Shown: positions 26,188 to 35,505, counted from the stretch's first letter. The stretch: DNA of 64,000 bases from Chitinophagaceae bacterium 26-R-25 (GCA_029906195.1 JARWSJ010000005.1:62001-126000), one strand, 5' to 3'. The notes: generated by a model from the sequence alone, not told the origin. Program-made: numbers and translations.

Positions 26188-27186
26188 TTACAATAATCCT
26201 TTGCCATTAAGATACTCAGCTATTTGCACAGCGTTGGTAGCAGCACCTTTGCGAAGGTTATCACTCACGATCCACATGTTCAATGTATTTGGCTGAGATT
26301 CATCTCTGCGCAATCTTCCTACAAATACATCATCTTTTTCGTGTGCATCTTTAGGCATCGGATACAGTGCATTTGCAGGATCATCAACCACTACAACGCC
26401 AGGCGCTTTTGACAACAATTCTTTTACTTCGTTCAGATCAAAATCTTTTTCGAACTCAACGTTCACTGCCTCACTGTGGCCGCCCATTACTGGAATACGA
26501 ACAGTTGTTGACGTTACACGAATGCTATCGTCACGCATGATTTTTTTAGTCTCATTCACCATTTTCATTTCCTCTTTAGTGTAGCCGTTGTCGAGGAAAA
26601 CATCAATCTGTGGAATCACGTTCAGGTCAATTGGATATTTGTAAGCCATTTCGCCCCGGATGCCTTTTCTTTCATTTTCCAATTGAGTAACCGCTTTAAC
26701 ACCAGTTCCTGTAACACTTTGATAAGTGCTTACAACAAGTCTTTTGATTTTGTATTTAGCATGCAGCGGATTCAACGCTACTACCATTTGAATGGTTGAA
26801 CAGTTTGGATTTGCGATGATCTTTGTATCTGCATTCAAAATATCTGCATTGATCTCAGGTACCACCAATGCTTTTGTTGGGTCCATTCTCCATGCTGAAG
26901 AGTTGTCGATTACAGTAATACCAGCTTCTGCAAATTTCGGTGCCCACTCGAGAGATGTGCTTCCGCCTGCAGAAAATATTGCAACATTTGGCTTTGCTGC
27001 AATTGCGTCTGCAGCACTAACCACTTTATATTTTTTTCCTTTGAATTCAACTTCTTTACCTACCGACTTTTCAGAAGCCACAGGAATGATTTCGGCAACG
27101 GGAAAATTTCTTTCTGCCAAAACCTGCAGCATTTTTGTACCCACCAATCCAGTAGCACCAACAACAGCAACTTTTAAATCTTTCAT
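26188..27186 (-). CDS. asd: Aspartate-semialdehyde dehydrogenase
   Basis: Reduces aspartyl-4-phosphate to aspartate semialdehyde, the branch-point precursor of Lys/diaminopimelate, Thr, Met and Ile. 332 residues. NADP-binding GATGLVGTKM at residues 10-19; catalytic Cys129 in NPNCSTIQ; GGHSEAVNVEFE supplies the active-site His region. It is monocistronic between convergent and divergent neighbours. Its 5' leader contains a promoter, a short peptide ORF with Lys, Thr and Ile codons and a terminator with an alternative pairing partner, so expression is probably controlled by attenuation. Confidence 0.96.
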   Translation of the reverse strand: MKDLKVAVVGATGLVGTKMLQVLAERNFPVAEIIPVASEKSVGKEVEFKGKKYKVVSAADAIAAKPNVAIFSAGGSTSLEWAPKFAEAGITVIDNSSAWRMDPTKALVVPEINADILNADTKIIANPNCSTIQMVVALNPLHAKYKIKRLVVSTYQSVTGTGVKAVTQLENERKGIRGEMAYKYPIDLNVIPQIDVFLDNGYTKEEMKMVNETKKIMRDDSIRVTSTTVRIPVMGGHSEAVNVEFEKDFDLNEVKELLSKAPGVVVVDDPANALYPMPKDAHEKDDVFVGRLRRDESQPNTLNMWIVSDNLRKGAATNAVQIAEYLNGKGLL

Positions 27187-27246
27187 AATCGTTGTTTTTG
27201 TGAACCGGTGAGAGCCGGTTCGTTTTAGTTTGTTTTATAAATGAAT

Positions 27247-27275
27247 AAAAAAAGCCTCCCCATTTGGGAAGGCTC
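27247..27275 (-). terminator. Attenuator hairpin in the asd leader
   Basis: On the minus strand the RNA reads AGCCUUCCC-AAAU-GGGGAGGCU followed by seven U. Nine pairs with one G-U. It lies upstream of asd in the transcribed leader, not after a gene. The 5' half (27266-27275) can instead pair with GGGAAGG at 27306-27312. Confidence 0.85.
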
Positions 27276-27298
27276 AGTTATGTTGATACACAAGTAGA

Positions 27299-27364
27299 CT
27301 AAACACCTTCCCCGTTTGAGATGTGCTTCTTAATCTTCTTGGTATTTGTAATAATAAAATTCAT
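27299..27364 (-). CDS. Putative asd leader peptide, 21 residues
   Basis: ATG at 27364, TAG at 27299. The peptide is MNFIITNTKKIKKHISNGEG plus Val: four Lys, four Ile, two Thr and three Asn in 21 codons, matching end products of the asd pathway (Lys, Thr, Ile). The last codons GGG GAA GGT overlap the antiterminator strand (27306-27313), so a ribosome reaching the stop codon would mask it. The product would have no function of its own. Not confirmed by any expression data. Confidence 0.65.
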   Translation of the reverse strand: MNFIITNTKKIKKHISNGEGV

Positions 27365-27374
27365 AATAGAGTCG

Positions 27375-27405
27375 CAAAAATAAGCTGCGGGATATTTACA
27401 TCCAA
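27375..27405 (-). promoter_or_regulatory. Candidate promoter of the asd leader
   Basis: TATTTTTG (27375-27382, minus) with TTG at 27403-27405 and a 20-bp spacer, matching the Bacteroidota TTG/TAnnTTTG arrangement. Transcription would start a few bases before the leader-peptide ATG. Confidence 0.6.
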
Positions 27406-27491
27406 ATAAGTTTTTAGAATATTTATAACTTGCGACTTCCATTTCTTCCCATTTACCTCGCCCAACTGCTTGAAAAGCCTGCTTTTACACC

Positions 27492-29195
27492 ATGAAATTC
27501 ATTTTTACAGCTGTCATTTCGCTGTTACTCATCAATGCTTCTTATGCCCAGGCAAAAAGATTCGACGTACTGATCACTGAAATCATGCCGATTCCTTCGC
27601 CGGTTGTGGGTTTACCTTCCGCAAAATATGTAGAGATCAAGAACGTGTCGCCCGCAACCATCAACCTTAAAAACTGGAAACTTTGCGCTGCAAATTCAAC
27701 CGCCACAATCAGTCAAAGTGTTTTGCTGAAGCCCGATAGTTTTCTTTTGATCTGCACCAGCAGTAATCTTGCGGCATTGTCGGCTATTGCGCCCACTATT
27801 TCCGTTACCAATTTCCCAACACTGTATGCAGATGGCGACGAAATTTTCCTTCTTTCTCCTGAAGGCAAAACCATTCATAGCGTGAGTTACAGCCGCAGTT
27901 GGTTTAACGACATCAAGAGCAAGGGCGGCTGGAGCCTGGAAATGATCGATACACAAAACCCTTGCAGCGGCGCTTCCAATTGGACAGCAAGCATGAATGA
28001 CAAAGGCGGTACGCCGGGAAAAGAAAACTCGGTAAAAGCCATAAACGTTGACAATACCGCACCACAATTACTGAAAGCTTTTGCAAGCGATGAAAAACAT
28101 ATCACACTGGTTTTTAGCGAATCTGTTGATAGTACACAAGCTTCAGTCAAAACCAACTATGTGCTTGGCGATAATGCAATTACCTCCGTTGTTGTCAAAC
28201 AGCCCTCATTTACGAATGTTGTTCTTGAGCTCAGTAACAGTTTAACAGTAAATAAATCCTACGATTTTTCTGTAAACAACATTAAAGATTGCAGCGGAAA
28301 TACGATGGATAAGACTGTTATCAAAACAGGTTTAACTTCTTCAACAGATAGCCTTGATGCTGTAATAAATGAAATACTTTTCAACCCAACTGCTACCGGT
28401 GTTGACTATGTGGAACTGTACAACCGCAGCAATAAAATACTTGATTTAAAAGAACTCTACATCGCCAATCGTTCATCGTCGGGCGAGCTTAGCTCCATCA
28501 AACAACTTGTGAATGAGCGCCAATTATTTTTCCCAAATGACTACCTCGTAATAAGCGAAAACCCTATGACGGTGCGGAAAGAATACCTTGTAAAAAATCC
28601 GGAGCTGATGATTGAGCTTTCGTCAATGCCGTCGTTTTCCAATGAAAGCGGTACTTGTGTGATTTTGAATAAACAGGGAAAAATCATTGATGAATTGCGA
28701 TACGACAGCAAATGGCATTTTGCATTAATTGAAAACCCAGAAGGTGTGGCACTTGAAAGAATCGATTTTGATGCTCCCACCCAGGACCAGAACAACTGGC
28801 ATTCCGCCGCAGCCAGTGCGGGTTATGGTACGCCTACATATCAAAATTCCCAGTTCAAAACAAACGACCAGCCGCACGGTTTGATTGATATTTCGCCGAA
28901 AGTTTTTTCTCCGGATAATGACGGTTTCGATGATTTTGCTACGATCAGTTATCAATTTCCCGAACGCGGCTATGTTTGTAACATTTACATTTTTGATGCC
29001 AACGGAAGGCCGGTAAGAAATCTCGTAAGGAACGGATTGTGCAGCCAAAGTGGTTATTTCAGATGGGATGGCGTGGACGAGCAAGGCAAGCAATTGCCTA
29101 TTGAGAACTATGTTGTTGTTACAGAAATTTTCAATCTGCAGGGAAAGACGCAGCGATTTAAGAACGTGGTGGTATTGGCGAGGAGACTGCGGTAG
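27492..29195 (+). CDS. Secreted lamin-tail domain protein with gliding-type C-terminal domain
   Basis: 567 residues, signal peptide ending NASYAQ. Two lamin-tail domains: VLITEIMPIPSP through about residue 150, and AVINEILFNPTATGVDYVEL from about 290 to 440. Between them lies an Ig-like module (about 190-285, beginning NTAPQLLKAFASDEKHI). The C-terminus (ISPKVFSPDNDGFDDFATISY onward) is a FlgD/CHU_C-like domain with YVVVTEIFNLQGK, consistent with T9SS export, though it is shorter than canonical type B signals. Role at the cell surface unknown. The upstream 300 bp hold the divergent asd leader. Confidence 0.85.
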   Translation: MKFIFTAVISLLLINASYAQAKRFDVLITEIMPIPSPVVGLPSAKYVEIKNVSPATINLKNWKLCAANSTATISQSVLLKPDSFLLICTSSNLAALSAIAPTISVTNFPTLYADGDEIFLLSPEGKTIHSVSYSRSWFNDIKSKGGWSLEMIDTQNPCSGASNWTASMNDKGGTPGKENSVKAINVDNTAPQLLKAFASDEKHITLVFSESVDSTQASVKTNYVLGDNAITSVVVKQPSFTNVVLELSNSLTVNKSYDFSVNNIKDCSGNTMDKTVIKTGLTSSTDSLDAVINEILFNPTATGVDYVELYNRSNKILDLKELYIANRSSSGELSSIKQLVNERQLFFPNDYLVISENPMTVRKEYLVKNPELMIELSSMPSFSNESGTCVILNKQGKIIDELRYDSKWHFALIENPEGVALERIDFDAPTQDQNNWHSAAASAGYGTPTYQNSQFKTNDQPHGLIDISPKVFSPDNDGFDDFATISYQFPERGYVCNIYIFDANGRPVRNLVRNGLCSQSGYFRWDGVDEQGKQLPIENYVVVTEIFNLQGKTQRFKNVVVLARRLR

Positions 29196-29198
29196 TGA

Positions 29199-29345
29199 TT
29201 GTTGGTGGCCAGTTACCGGTGGCCGGACTCTTAAAGCCATCATTCAATAAAAAAAGGAAGCTGCATGTGTATGCAGCTTCTTTTTTTTATTGAAACATCG
29301 TTGTTAATGTACTGGCTACCGGAAACCGGCTACTGGCCACTGTTA
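29199..29345. repeat. GC-rich periodic inverted repeat enclosing a terminator
   Basis: Left arm 29199-29230 (TGGCCAG, TTACCGG, TGGCCGG heptamers), right arm 29310-29345 (complement, CCGGCTACTGGCCAC). The loop contains the bidirectional terminator. Confidence 0.8.
29249..29288. terminator. Bidirectional intrinsic terminator
   Basis: Ten-bp stem GAAGCTGCAT, loop GTGT, with seven A before and eight T after. It separates the convergent lamin-tail and PfkB genes. Confidence 0.92.
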
Positions 29346-29354
29346 CCTAACAAC

Positions 29355-30278
29355 TTACACCAACTTAATATCAAAATTCACCAGGTCAACAAACTGCTGA
29401 ATACGTGCATCGATCTGTTCTTTGGTGATTTCTTTTAAACGGGTAGGACCGAATTTTTCTACGCAGAATGAAGCCAGTGCAGAACCAATGATGATCGCTG
29501 TTTTCATGTTCTCAAAAGAAATGTCTTTTGTCTTAGCGATGTGCCCCATAAAACCTCCGGCAAATGTATCGCCTGCTCCTGTTGGATCAAATACATCTTC
29601 AAGGGGCAATGCCGGTGCATAGAACACCTCATTTTCATGGAACAATAAAGCACCGTGCTCACCTTTCTTAATGATCAGGTATTTAGGCCCCATTTTCATG
29701 ATTTGTTTTGCAGCTTTCACCAAAGAAAACTGACCGCTCAGTTGTCTTGCTTCGCTATCGTTTACCATCAGCACGTCAACCAGTTTCAATGTTTCTTCGA
29801 GCTCAGGCATTGCTATTTCCATCCAGAAGTTCATCGTGTCCATAACGACAAGCTTCGGACGAGTTTTCATTTGCTGAATAACACTTTTCTGAATCGCAGG
29901 AGCCAGGTTACCAAGCATCAGGAACTCTGCACCCTGGTAGCTTTCCGGAATAACCGGATTGAAGTCTGCCAATACGTTCAGGTCCGTAACCAACGTATCG
30001 CGGCTGTTCATATCCAGGTGATAACGGCCACTCCAGAAAAATGATTTCTTGTCTTTAACAACTTCCACTCCTTCCAGTTCCACGCCGCGTTTTTTCAAAT
30101 CGTTCATTTCCTCTTCAGGAAAATCATACCCTACGATTGACACTTGTTGAATGGGCTGCACAAAATTGCTGGCTGCATAAGCCACATACGTTGCAGAGCC
30201 TCCAATGATACGGTCTGTTTTTCCAAAAGGGGTTTCAATGGCATCGAAAGCCATTGTTCCTACAGCTATTAAAGACAT
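29355..30278 (-). CDS. PfkB family carbohydrate kinase
   Basis: 307-residue ribokinase-fold kinase. N-terminal IIGGSATYVAYAASNF gives the sugar/nucleoside-binding Gly-Gly motif, and DPTGAGDTFAGGFMGHI near residue 228 is the anion-hole and catalytic Asp signature. The lid region SGRYHLDMNSRDT is unusual enough that I would not name ribose, fructose or adenosine as substrate. A TATATTTG element lies 19 bp before the ATG. Single-gene unit between the bidirectional terminator and a divergent TetR gene. Confidence 0.87.
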   Translation of the reverse strand: MSLIAVGTMAFDAIETPFGKTDRIIGGSATYVAYAASNFVQPIQQVSIVGYDFPEEEMNDLKKRGVELEGVEVVKDKKSFFWSGRYHLDMNSRDTLVTDLNVLADFNPVIPESYQGAEFLMLGNLAPAIQKSVIQQMKTRPKLVVMDTMNFWMEIAMPELEETLKLVDVLMVNDSEARQLSGQFSLVKAAKQIMKMGPKYLIIKKGEHGALLFHENEVFYAPALPLEDVFDPTGAGDTFAGGFMGHIAKTKDISFENMKTAIIIGSALASFCVEKFGPTRLKEITKEQIDARIQQFVDLVNFDIKLV

Positions 30279-30297
30279 ATTTAATTTTTAAGTTGCG

Positions 30298-30305
30298 CAA
30301 ATATA
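30298..30305 (-). promoter_or_regulatory. Candidate -7 element for the PfkB kinase gene
   Basis: TATATTTG on the minus strand, 19 bp before the ATG. Confidence 0.45.
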
Positions 30306-30438
30306 ATTTGAAAATTGAGGGAGAACGCAGATTTTTAAGATTTTGATGATTAGTTAAGATTTATCCTTAAATATAAATATCTTAAGCAATCATCAAAATC
30401 ATGACGATCTGCGTTCTGTATTTTCCAATTTTCAAATT
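30306..30438. repeat. Inverted repeat with GAACGCAGA ends inside TTGAAAA ends
   Basis: Outer arms AATTTGAAAATTG (from 30306) and CAATTTTCAAATT (to 30438). Inner arms start GAACGCAGATTTT and end TCTGCGTTC, with a roughly 9-nt periodic AAGATTTTGATGATTAG-type interior. The same GAACGCAGA terminus occurs near 31170 and at 52816-52968. Confidence 0.85.
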
Positions 30439-30496
30439 AACACATTTTCAAATTTGAACTCCTAACAACCGTTAGTTTTATTAACTTTACGGCTTT

Positions 30497-31087
30497 ATGG
30501 CAAAAATCAAAAGCTCTAAGAACGCGACCAAGAAGGAAACCATTGTTGAAAAGGCATCTAAACTTTTCTTTGAGAAGGGCTTTAGTGCCAGCAGCATGCG
30601 CGATCTTGCGGAGCGCGTGGGCGTTGAAGCGGCCAGCCTGTATAACCACATTCGCTCCAAAGAAGAACTTCTCCAGGAGATATGTTTCAAGGCCGCCCAG
30701 CATTACACGGAAAATATTGATGCCATTGAAAGAGAAGACTCCCCTTTTATTCAGAAAATAGAAAAAATTTTACGCTTTCACATTGATCAAATGATCAATA
30801 ATTATGAAGTGGTGCAGGTGGTTGACAGAGACTGGAAACACTTGTCTGAACCGTATCTTACCAACTACCATAATGAAAGAAGAGCCTACCGCAAACGCAT
30901 CACTGCCATTGTAGAAGAAGGCATCAGACGAGGTGAGGTAAAGGATATTGATGCGCCAACCGCCGTTCTTATCATGCTGCATGCCGTTAGCGGAATTGAA
31001 TCCTGGCACCGCAGCGTTCAAAAAATTTCAGCCAAAGACCTTGAGGAAAATATTTTGTTGATATTGCTCAGGGGACTGGGCAAGTAA
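30497..31087 (+). CDS. TetR/AcrR family transcriptional regulator
   Basis: 196 residues. The N-terminal helix-turn-helix spans about residues 15-60 with KGFSASSMRDLAERVGV followed by SLYNHIRSKEELL, the TetR signature. The remainder is an all-helical ligand domain. No efflux pump or catabolic operon adjoins it; it is divergent from the PfkB kinase and upstream of obgE, so its target is unclear. Confidence 0.92.
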   Translation: MAKIKSSKNATKKETIVEKASKLFFEKGFSASSMRDLAERVGVEAASLYNHIRSKEELLQEICFKAAQHYTENIDAIEREDSPFIQKIEKILRFHIDQMINNYEVVQVVDRDWKHLSEPYLTNYHNERRAYRKRITAIVEEGIRRGEVKDIDAPTAVLIMLHAVSGIESWHRSVQKISAKDLEENILLILLRGLGK

Positions 31088-31217
31088 TTGAAAATTGAAA
31101 GTGGAAAATTGAAAGTGAATGGACACTGATTTTCATGACCATGACAAATCATGACAATCATGAAAATCTGCGTTCGTTTTCACCCATTTTCAATTTTCCA
31201 CTTTCAATTTTCAATTA
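31085..31217. repeat. Heptamer-array inverted repeat with nested CATGA palindrome
   Basis: Left arm 31085-31115 (ATTGAAA/GTGGAAA) begins at the TetR stop codon; right arm 31185-31217. The loop contains a smaller ATTTTCATGA/TCATGAAAAT inverted pair and ends in TCTGCGTTCG. Confidence 0.88.
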
Positions 31218-31220
31218 ACC

Positions 31221-31228
31221 TAACTTTG
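31221..31228 (+). promoter_or_regulatory. Candidate -7 element for obgE
   Basis: TAACTTTG fits TAnnTTTG and ends 8 bp before the obgE ATG, directly after the repeat arm. Confidence 0.45.
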
Positions 31229-31236
31229 CCACTCGA

Positions 31237-32241
31237 ATGGAAAAGACAAACTTTATAGATTATATCCGCATTTTCTGCCGAAGCGGACACGGAGGTGCGG
31301 GCAGCAAGCATTTTTTGCGTACAAAATTCAACGCGATGGCCGGTCCTGACGGGGGCGATGGCGGACGTGGCGGTCATATTATTTTGCGGGGAAACAAGAA
31401 CCTGTGGACCTTGCTTCACTTGCGCTATTACAAAAACGTACTGGCGGAGAATGGCGAGGCTGGCAGTGGCACAAACTGTACAGGCCGCAGTGGTAAGGAT
31501 GTTTACATAGACGTGCCACTGGGAACCATCGCAAAAGATGAAGAAAGCGGTTTGCAGGAAGTAGAAATTCTGGAAGACGGCCAGGAAGTGATCTGGATGT
31601 ACGGCGGACGTGGCGGTTTAGGCAACTCAAATTTCGCCACGCCGACTAACCAGGCTCCTGAACATGCCCAGCCCGGCGAGCCCGGAACTGAAGGCTATAA
31701 ATACCTTGAACTGAAAGTATTAGCTGACGTTGGTTTGGTAGGTTTTCCAAACGCAGGCAAATCAACATTGCTAAGTGTTATGACTGCTGCGAAGCCTAAA
31801 ATTGCCGATTACGCTTTTACTACATTGACTCCACAACTGGGAATGGTAGAATATCGCGACGGCAAATCTTTCTGTATTGCCGATTTGCCGGGAATCATTG
31901 AAGGCGCGGCAGAAGGTAAGGGTCTGGGACACCGCTTTTTGCGCCACATTGAACGTAACTCAATTCTGTTGTTCTTAATTCCTGCAGATAGTGCTGATCA
32001 TAAAAAAGAGTTTGATATTCTGCATAAAGAATTGGAAGAATACAATCCGGAAATGCTTCAGAAAGATTTTGTTATTGCTGTCAGCAAAAGCGACATGTTG
32101 GATGATGAGCTAAAAGAGGCAATTGCAAAGGATCTTCCGGCAAATGTTCCGCATGTATTTATCTCCTCTGTTACGCAACAGGGATTAAGCCAGTTGAAGG
32201 ATATGTTGTGGGCGAGCTTGAATGAAAGTCAGCAATCATAG
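31237..32241 (+). CDS. obgE: GTPase Obg/CgtA
   Basis: Essential ribosome-assembly and stress GTPase acting on the 50S subunit. 334 residues: Gly-rich Obg fold about 1-158 ([30 protein letters not shown]), then the G domain with G1 GFPNAGKST, switch region [13 protein letters not shown]3 DLPGIIEGA and a G4 reading SKSD instead of the usual NKxD. It lacks the C-terminal OCT extension of Firmicutes Obg. Single gene between two repeat loci. Confidence 0.95.
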   Translation: MEKTNFIDYIRIFCRSGHGGAGSKHFLRTKFNAMAGPDGGDGGRGGHIILRGNKNLWTLLHLRYYKNVLAENGEAGSGTNCTGRSGKDVYIDVPLGTIAKDEESGLQEVEILEDGQEVIWMYGGRGGLGNSNFATPTNQAPEHAQPGEPGTEGYKYLELKVLADVGLVGFPNAGKSTLLSVMTAAKPKIADYAFTTLTPQLGMVEYRDGKSFCIADLPGIIEGAAEGKGLGHRFLRHIERNSILLFLIPADSADHKKEFDILHKELEEYNPEMLQKDFVIAVSKSDMLDDELKEAIAKDLPANVPHVFISSVTQQGLSQLKDMLWASLNESQQS

Positions 32242-32245
32242 ACCA

Positions 32246-32333
32246 ATTCAAAAATAAAAAGTCAAAAGTCAAAAAGGGCTACCCAAAGCTGGGACCATCT
32301 TTTTGAATTTTGACTTTTTACTTTTGACTTCTT
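32246..32333. repeat. Heptamer-array inverted repeat (GTCAAAA unit)
   Basis: Left arm 32246-32276, right arm 32299-32333, lying between convergent obgE and the T9SS cargo gene. Same unit family as the divergent locus at 22628. Confidence 0.88.
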
Positions 32334-32336
32334 TAC

Positions 32337-33041
32337 TTACTCTTTGATCAGCTGCAAAGTCATTCTCTCATAGCTATTCACAATCACTTCCAGGAAATAG
32401 TTGCCTTTAGGCAGATCTTTTGTTCCTTCTATTTCAAATGTATTTTGACCGGTTGTTCCTTTTACAGATTTGCGGATCACTTCTGAGCCGTCGGTTTTGA
32501 TCACTTTCATATTCACCATCGCGTCATCGTTCAGCTCCACATTTACTTTGATGTTATTCAAAACCGGGTTAGGGGTAATGCTCATTACTTTCAGTGCTTT
32601 GGTACCGAAAACACGCACGAGCAATAACTTTGAGTAAACCGCTTTGCCATCTTTATTTACTTGCTTAATGCGATAATAGATATCGTTCTTTAGTGTGTTG
32701 ATGGCTCTAACGTTGTCTGAATAAGCATACAAAACGTTGATGTCAGATGCGCCAGAACTTGGGACATCGCCCGTTTTTTGAAAATGGGTGCCGTCTGTGC
32801 TGCGTTCAATTTCAAAATGATCGTCCGCTTCTTCTTTTGCGGCAGTCCAGTTAAGGATCACACTGTTCTTTCTGTACAGCGCCAAAAAATCGTTCAATTG
32901 CAAGCTTGCAGAATCTGCAGGAGATTTTACTGAAGTGTTTTTGCTAAGTGTAATATTATCATTGCTGCCTTGAGCAGAAAGTGCCTGATTATAAGAAAAA
33001 CCGGCAACCAGCATACTGAGGAGAAAAATACAAGTTTTCAT
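32337..33041 (-). CDS. Secreted protein with T9SS type A sorting domain
   Basis: 234 residues. Signal peptide ends near ALSAQ. A fibronectin-III-like region (ILNWTAAKEEADDHFEIERS to about residue 145) is followed by the type A C-terminal domain: ITPNPVLNNIKVNVEL, then TDGSEVIRKSVKG and LPKGNYFLEVIV before the last strand. This module directs export by the T9SS and, in many species, attachment to the surface. It looks like a minimal cargo protein; no catalytic domain is present. Confidence 0.88.
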   Translation of the reverse strand: MKTCIFLLSMLVAGFSYNQALSAQGSNDNITLSKNTSVKSPADSASLQLNDFLALYRKNSVILNWTAAKEEADDHFEIERSTDGTHFQKTGDVPSSGASDINVLYAYSDNVRAINTLKNDIYYRIKQVNKDGKAVYSKLLLVRVFGTKALKVMSITPNPVLNNIKVNVELNDDAMVNMKVIKTDGSEVIRKSVKGTTGQNTFEIEGTKDLPKGNYFLEVIVNSYERMTLQLIKE

Positions 33042-33480
33042 TTTGGGTCGATGCTTTAGTTTAAATACGATTTGTTTAATGGTATTTCTTAAGGAAAACT
33101 TAGTTTGGATCAGTACCTGATTTTAAATAGGAATAAAGAATTGACAGTATAATTATCCGGCAAAGCGGAAAAAATGACTAAGAATAAAGGCGGGTATTGG
33201 TGCAAAGGTTTGTTGCAGAAGGATGGATTTTGAGAGGGTTACCTAACCCAAATGTATAGTGGAAATTTGTATCCTGCAAGAAATGTGAAAAAAACTGCGA
33301 CCCTGACAGGTAATACACTGAAAATCAATGCTTCTGATTTACCACTAAGGCACTAAGGACACTTAGCGCCACTAAGAAGCTTCATTGTGGGAGCTACTTA
33401 GTGAAGCTTAGTGTATCCTAAGTGCCTTAGTGGTAACTTTTGGGATCTACTTCGCAACGTCTTGCGCATCTGGTACATCC
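33042..33480. other. 440-bp intergenic region
   Basis: Between the T9SS cargo and OPT genes, both on the minus strand. It holds the CACTAAGG inverted repeat (33339-33436); the remaining ~300 bp show no ORF, hairpin with T-run or clear -7 element that I can identify. Confidence 0.55.
33339..33436. repeat. Octamer-array inverted repeat (CACTAAGG unit)
   Basis: Left arm TTACCACTAAGG then CACTAAGG steps; right arm CCTTAGTGGTAA. Same unit as the locus at 3861-4250, here in a compact single-copy form. Confidence 0.9.
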
Positions 33481-35505
33481 CTACACTTTCGTGTCTTCTT
33501 TCTTATTGCCCACCATAAATAGCATCAGCGCCATTGCCGCGAAGAAAGCGACCGCTAACAATGAATATCCTGTATTGCCCAACGCCTGTGAAACAGCATC
33601 GCCCAGGCTGATCTTTTTCATACCGCTTTCAAAAAACACGTTCAAAATTGCTACAATTACCCCGGCTAAAGCACCACCGGCAACAAGCCCGGTTGCGAAT
33701 AAGTTTCCTTTTCTCAGATCTTCTTTTCCATCTTCTTCTACCCCTTTCTTTTTTAAGCGATGGTCAACAACTCCCCTTACGGCACTGCCGACAAATATTG
33801 GCAACGTAGTGGATAATGGTAAGTAGGCTCCTACTGCAAAACTTAGCGAATTAATACCGCACAACTCCATTACAACAGCTATAAACACACCTACCAAAAC
33901 AAATTGCCAGTCGAGGTTAAATGATTGAATGCCTTTATCGAGCGTAGCCATCAGGGTGGCTTGTGGTGCAGGGTAAATTTCACCAATGGCATGTTTTACG
34001 CCTTTTGCCGCGAGTTCAGCTGTAGGTGTATCTAGAATTTTAACTGTCCAGCCGATAACAATGGACGAAACGATAGCTCCTATAAAAAGCGCTATTTGCT
34101 GGTTTCGTGGCGTGGCACCTATGAGGAATCCGGTTTTTAGATCCTGAGAAGTAGCACCGGCATTTGCCGCGGCGATACAAATAATACCTCCCACAACAAG
34201 CGCCATTGGTTCATAGGCTTTCCCACTAAACCCAATGCCTACAAACACCAGGCAAGTAGCCATTACGGTAGCAATGGTCATTCCGGAAATAGGACTGTTT
34301 GAAGATCCAATCAATCCAACAATTCTTGAAGCAACGGTTACGAAGAAGGCGCCGAACACTATTACAAGTAACCCGATTAATAACCTGTTACCAAAACTAC
34401 CGCCTGGAATGATCGACAACAAGGACATTAAAAGCACCAACGCAATGCTGCCAAACAGAACCACTTTTATATTCAGGTCCCTGTCCGTTCTTGCAATACT
34501 TTTTTCTCCCTTTTCCTTAACAGCCCCAAGGCTTTCTTTAAAAGAAGATATAATTGTAGGAATTGTTTTTATCAATGTAATAAAACCACCTGCCGCAACT
34601 GCACCAGCGCCTATCTGGCGAACATATGCGCGGTAGATGGCTTCGGTTGTGTCTGCGAAAGTTTGTGATTGTGCATCCCATCCGAATTTATCCGGACTGA
34701 TGCCTAGTTTGTTTAATTGCTCAAAAATCAAATGACCCGGCACAAGCGTTGCCAGCAAAGGAATTAGAACGAACGTACTCAATACACTTCCCGCCACCAG
34801 CACACCGCCGATGCGGGGACCGATGATATACCCCACACCTAAATACTCCGGAGTAATTTCGCCGTCAAGCCTTGCCGCAGGGAAATATTTATTCTTTAAA
34901 CTGGTAACAAACGTGGGAACATCAGCAATTACATGCAAAACTTTTTGCAGGAAAGCATACACCGCTGCAACACCCAAACCCCAGAAAGCAGTTTTTGCAA
35001 AATCTCCACCTTTCTCCCCTGCTTCTAAAACGGCTGCACATGCAGCCCCTTCGGGATATGGAAGCGTGCCGTGTTCTTTTACAATAAGCGAACGCCTCAG
35101 GGGAATCATCATCAAGGTTCCCAGCATACCACCGAAGATCGCCAGCGTAGTAATCGTGATATAATTGAAAAATTCTCCACTGGCAGGATCGCTTAAAAAA
35201 AGAAATCCAGGCAAGGTAAAGACAACGCCTGAAGCAATACTTTCTCCCGCACTTCCGGTTGTTTGTATAATGTTATTTTCTAAAATGGTTGTTTTGAAGA
35301 GTACCCTGCCAAGCGTTATGGCGAGCACCGCGATAGGAATCGAAGCGGATACAGTGAGACCGGCTTTCAGGGCAAGATAAACGTTTGCTGCACCGAATAG
35401 TATTCCGAAAATGGAACCTAGCAGTACGGACTTAATTGTAAACTCTTTAATATTGGCTTCTGACGGTATAAAAGGCTGAAAGGCTTTCTTATCGCTCATT
35501 CTCAT
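33481..35505 (-). CDS. OPT family oligopeptide transporter
   Basis: Inner-membrane transporter of 674 residues with about 14-16 hydrophobic helices. N-terminal EFTIKSVLLGSIFGILFGAA and KAGLTVSASIPIAVLA are typical for the bacterial OPT (oligopeptide/YSL-like) family, as are GSAGESIASGVVFTLPGF and the central YLGVGYIIGPRIGG. Proton-coupled uptake of small peptides or metal chelates is the family role; substrate unknown. Start is ATG 35505 or 35499. It is flanked by periodic repeats on both sides. Confidence 0.92.
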   Translation of the reverse strand: MRMSDKKAFQPFIPSEANIKEFTIKSVLLGSIFGILFGAANVYLALKAGLTVSASIPIAVLAITLGRVLFKTTILENNIIQTTGSAGESIASGVVFTLPGFLFLSDPASGEFFNYITITTLAIFGGMLGTLMMIPLRRSLIVKEHGTLPYPEGAACAAVLEAGEKGGDFAKTAFWGLGVAAVYAFLQKVLHVIADVPTFVTSLKNKYFPAARLDGEITPEYLGVGYIIGPRIGGVLVAGSVLSTFVLIPLLATLVPGHLIFEQLNKLGISPDKFGWDAQSQTFADTTEAIYRAYVRQIGAGAVAAGGFITLIKTIPTIISSFKESLGAVKEKGEKSIARTDRDLNIKVVLFGSIALVLLMSLLSIIPGGSFGNRLLIGLLVIVFGAFFVTVASRIVGLIGSSNSPISGMTIATVMATCLVFVGIGFSGKAYEPMALVVGGIICIAAANAGATSQDLKTGFLIGATPRNQQIALFIGAIVSSIVIGWTVKILDTPTAELAAKGVKHAIGEIYPAPQATLMATLDKGIQSFNLDWQFVLVGVFIAVVMELCGINSLSFAVGAYLPLSTTLPIFVGSAVRGVVDHRLKKKGVEEDGKEDLRKGNLFATGLVAGGALAGVIVAILNVFFESGMKKISLGDAVSQALGNTGYSLLAVAFFAAMALMLFMVGNKKEDTKV

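Noticed and set aside
27187-27364. Lysine riboswitch upstream of asd
   Set aside because: The leader before the terminator is only about 95-125 nt, too short for the lysine aptamer, and a peptide ORF with alternative hairpins explains it better.
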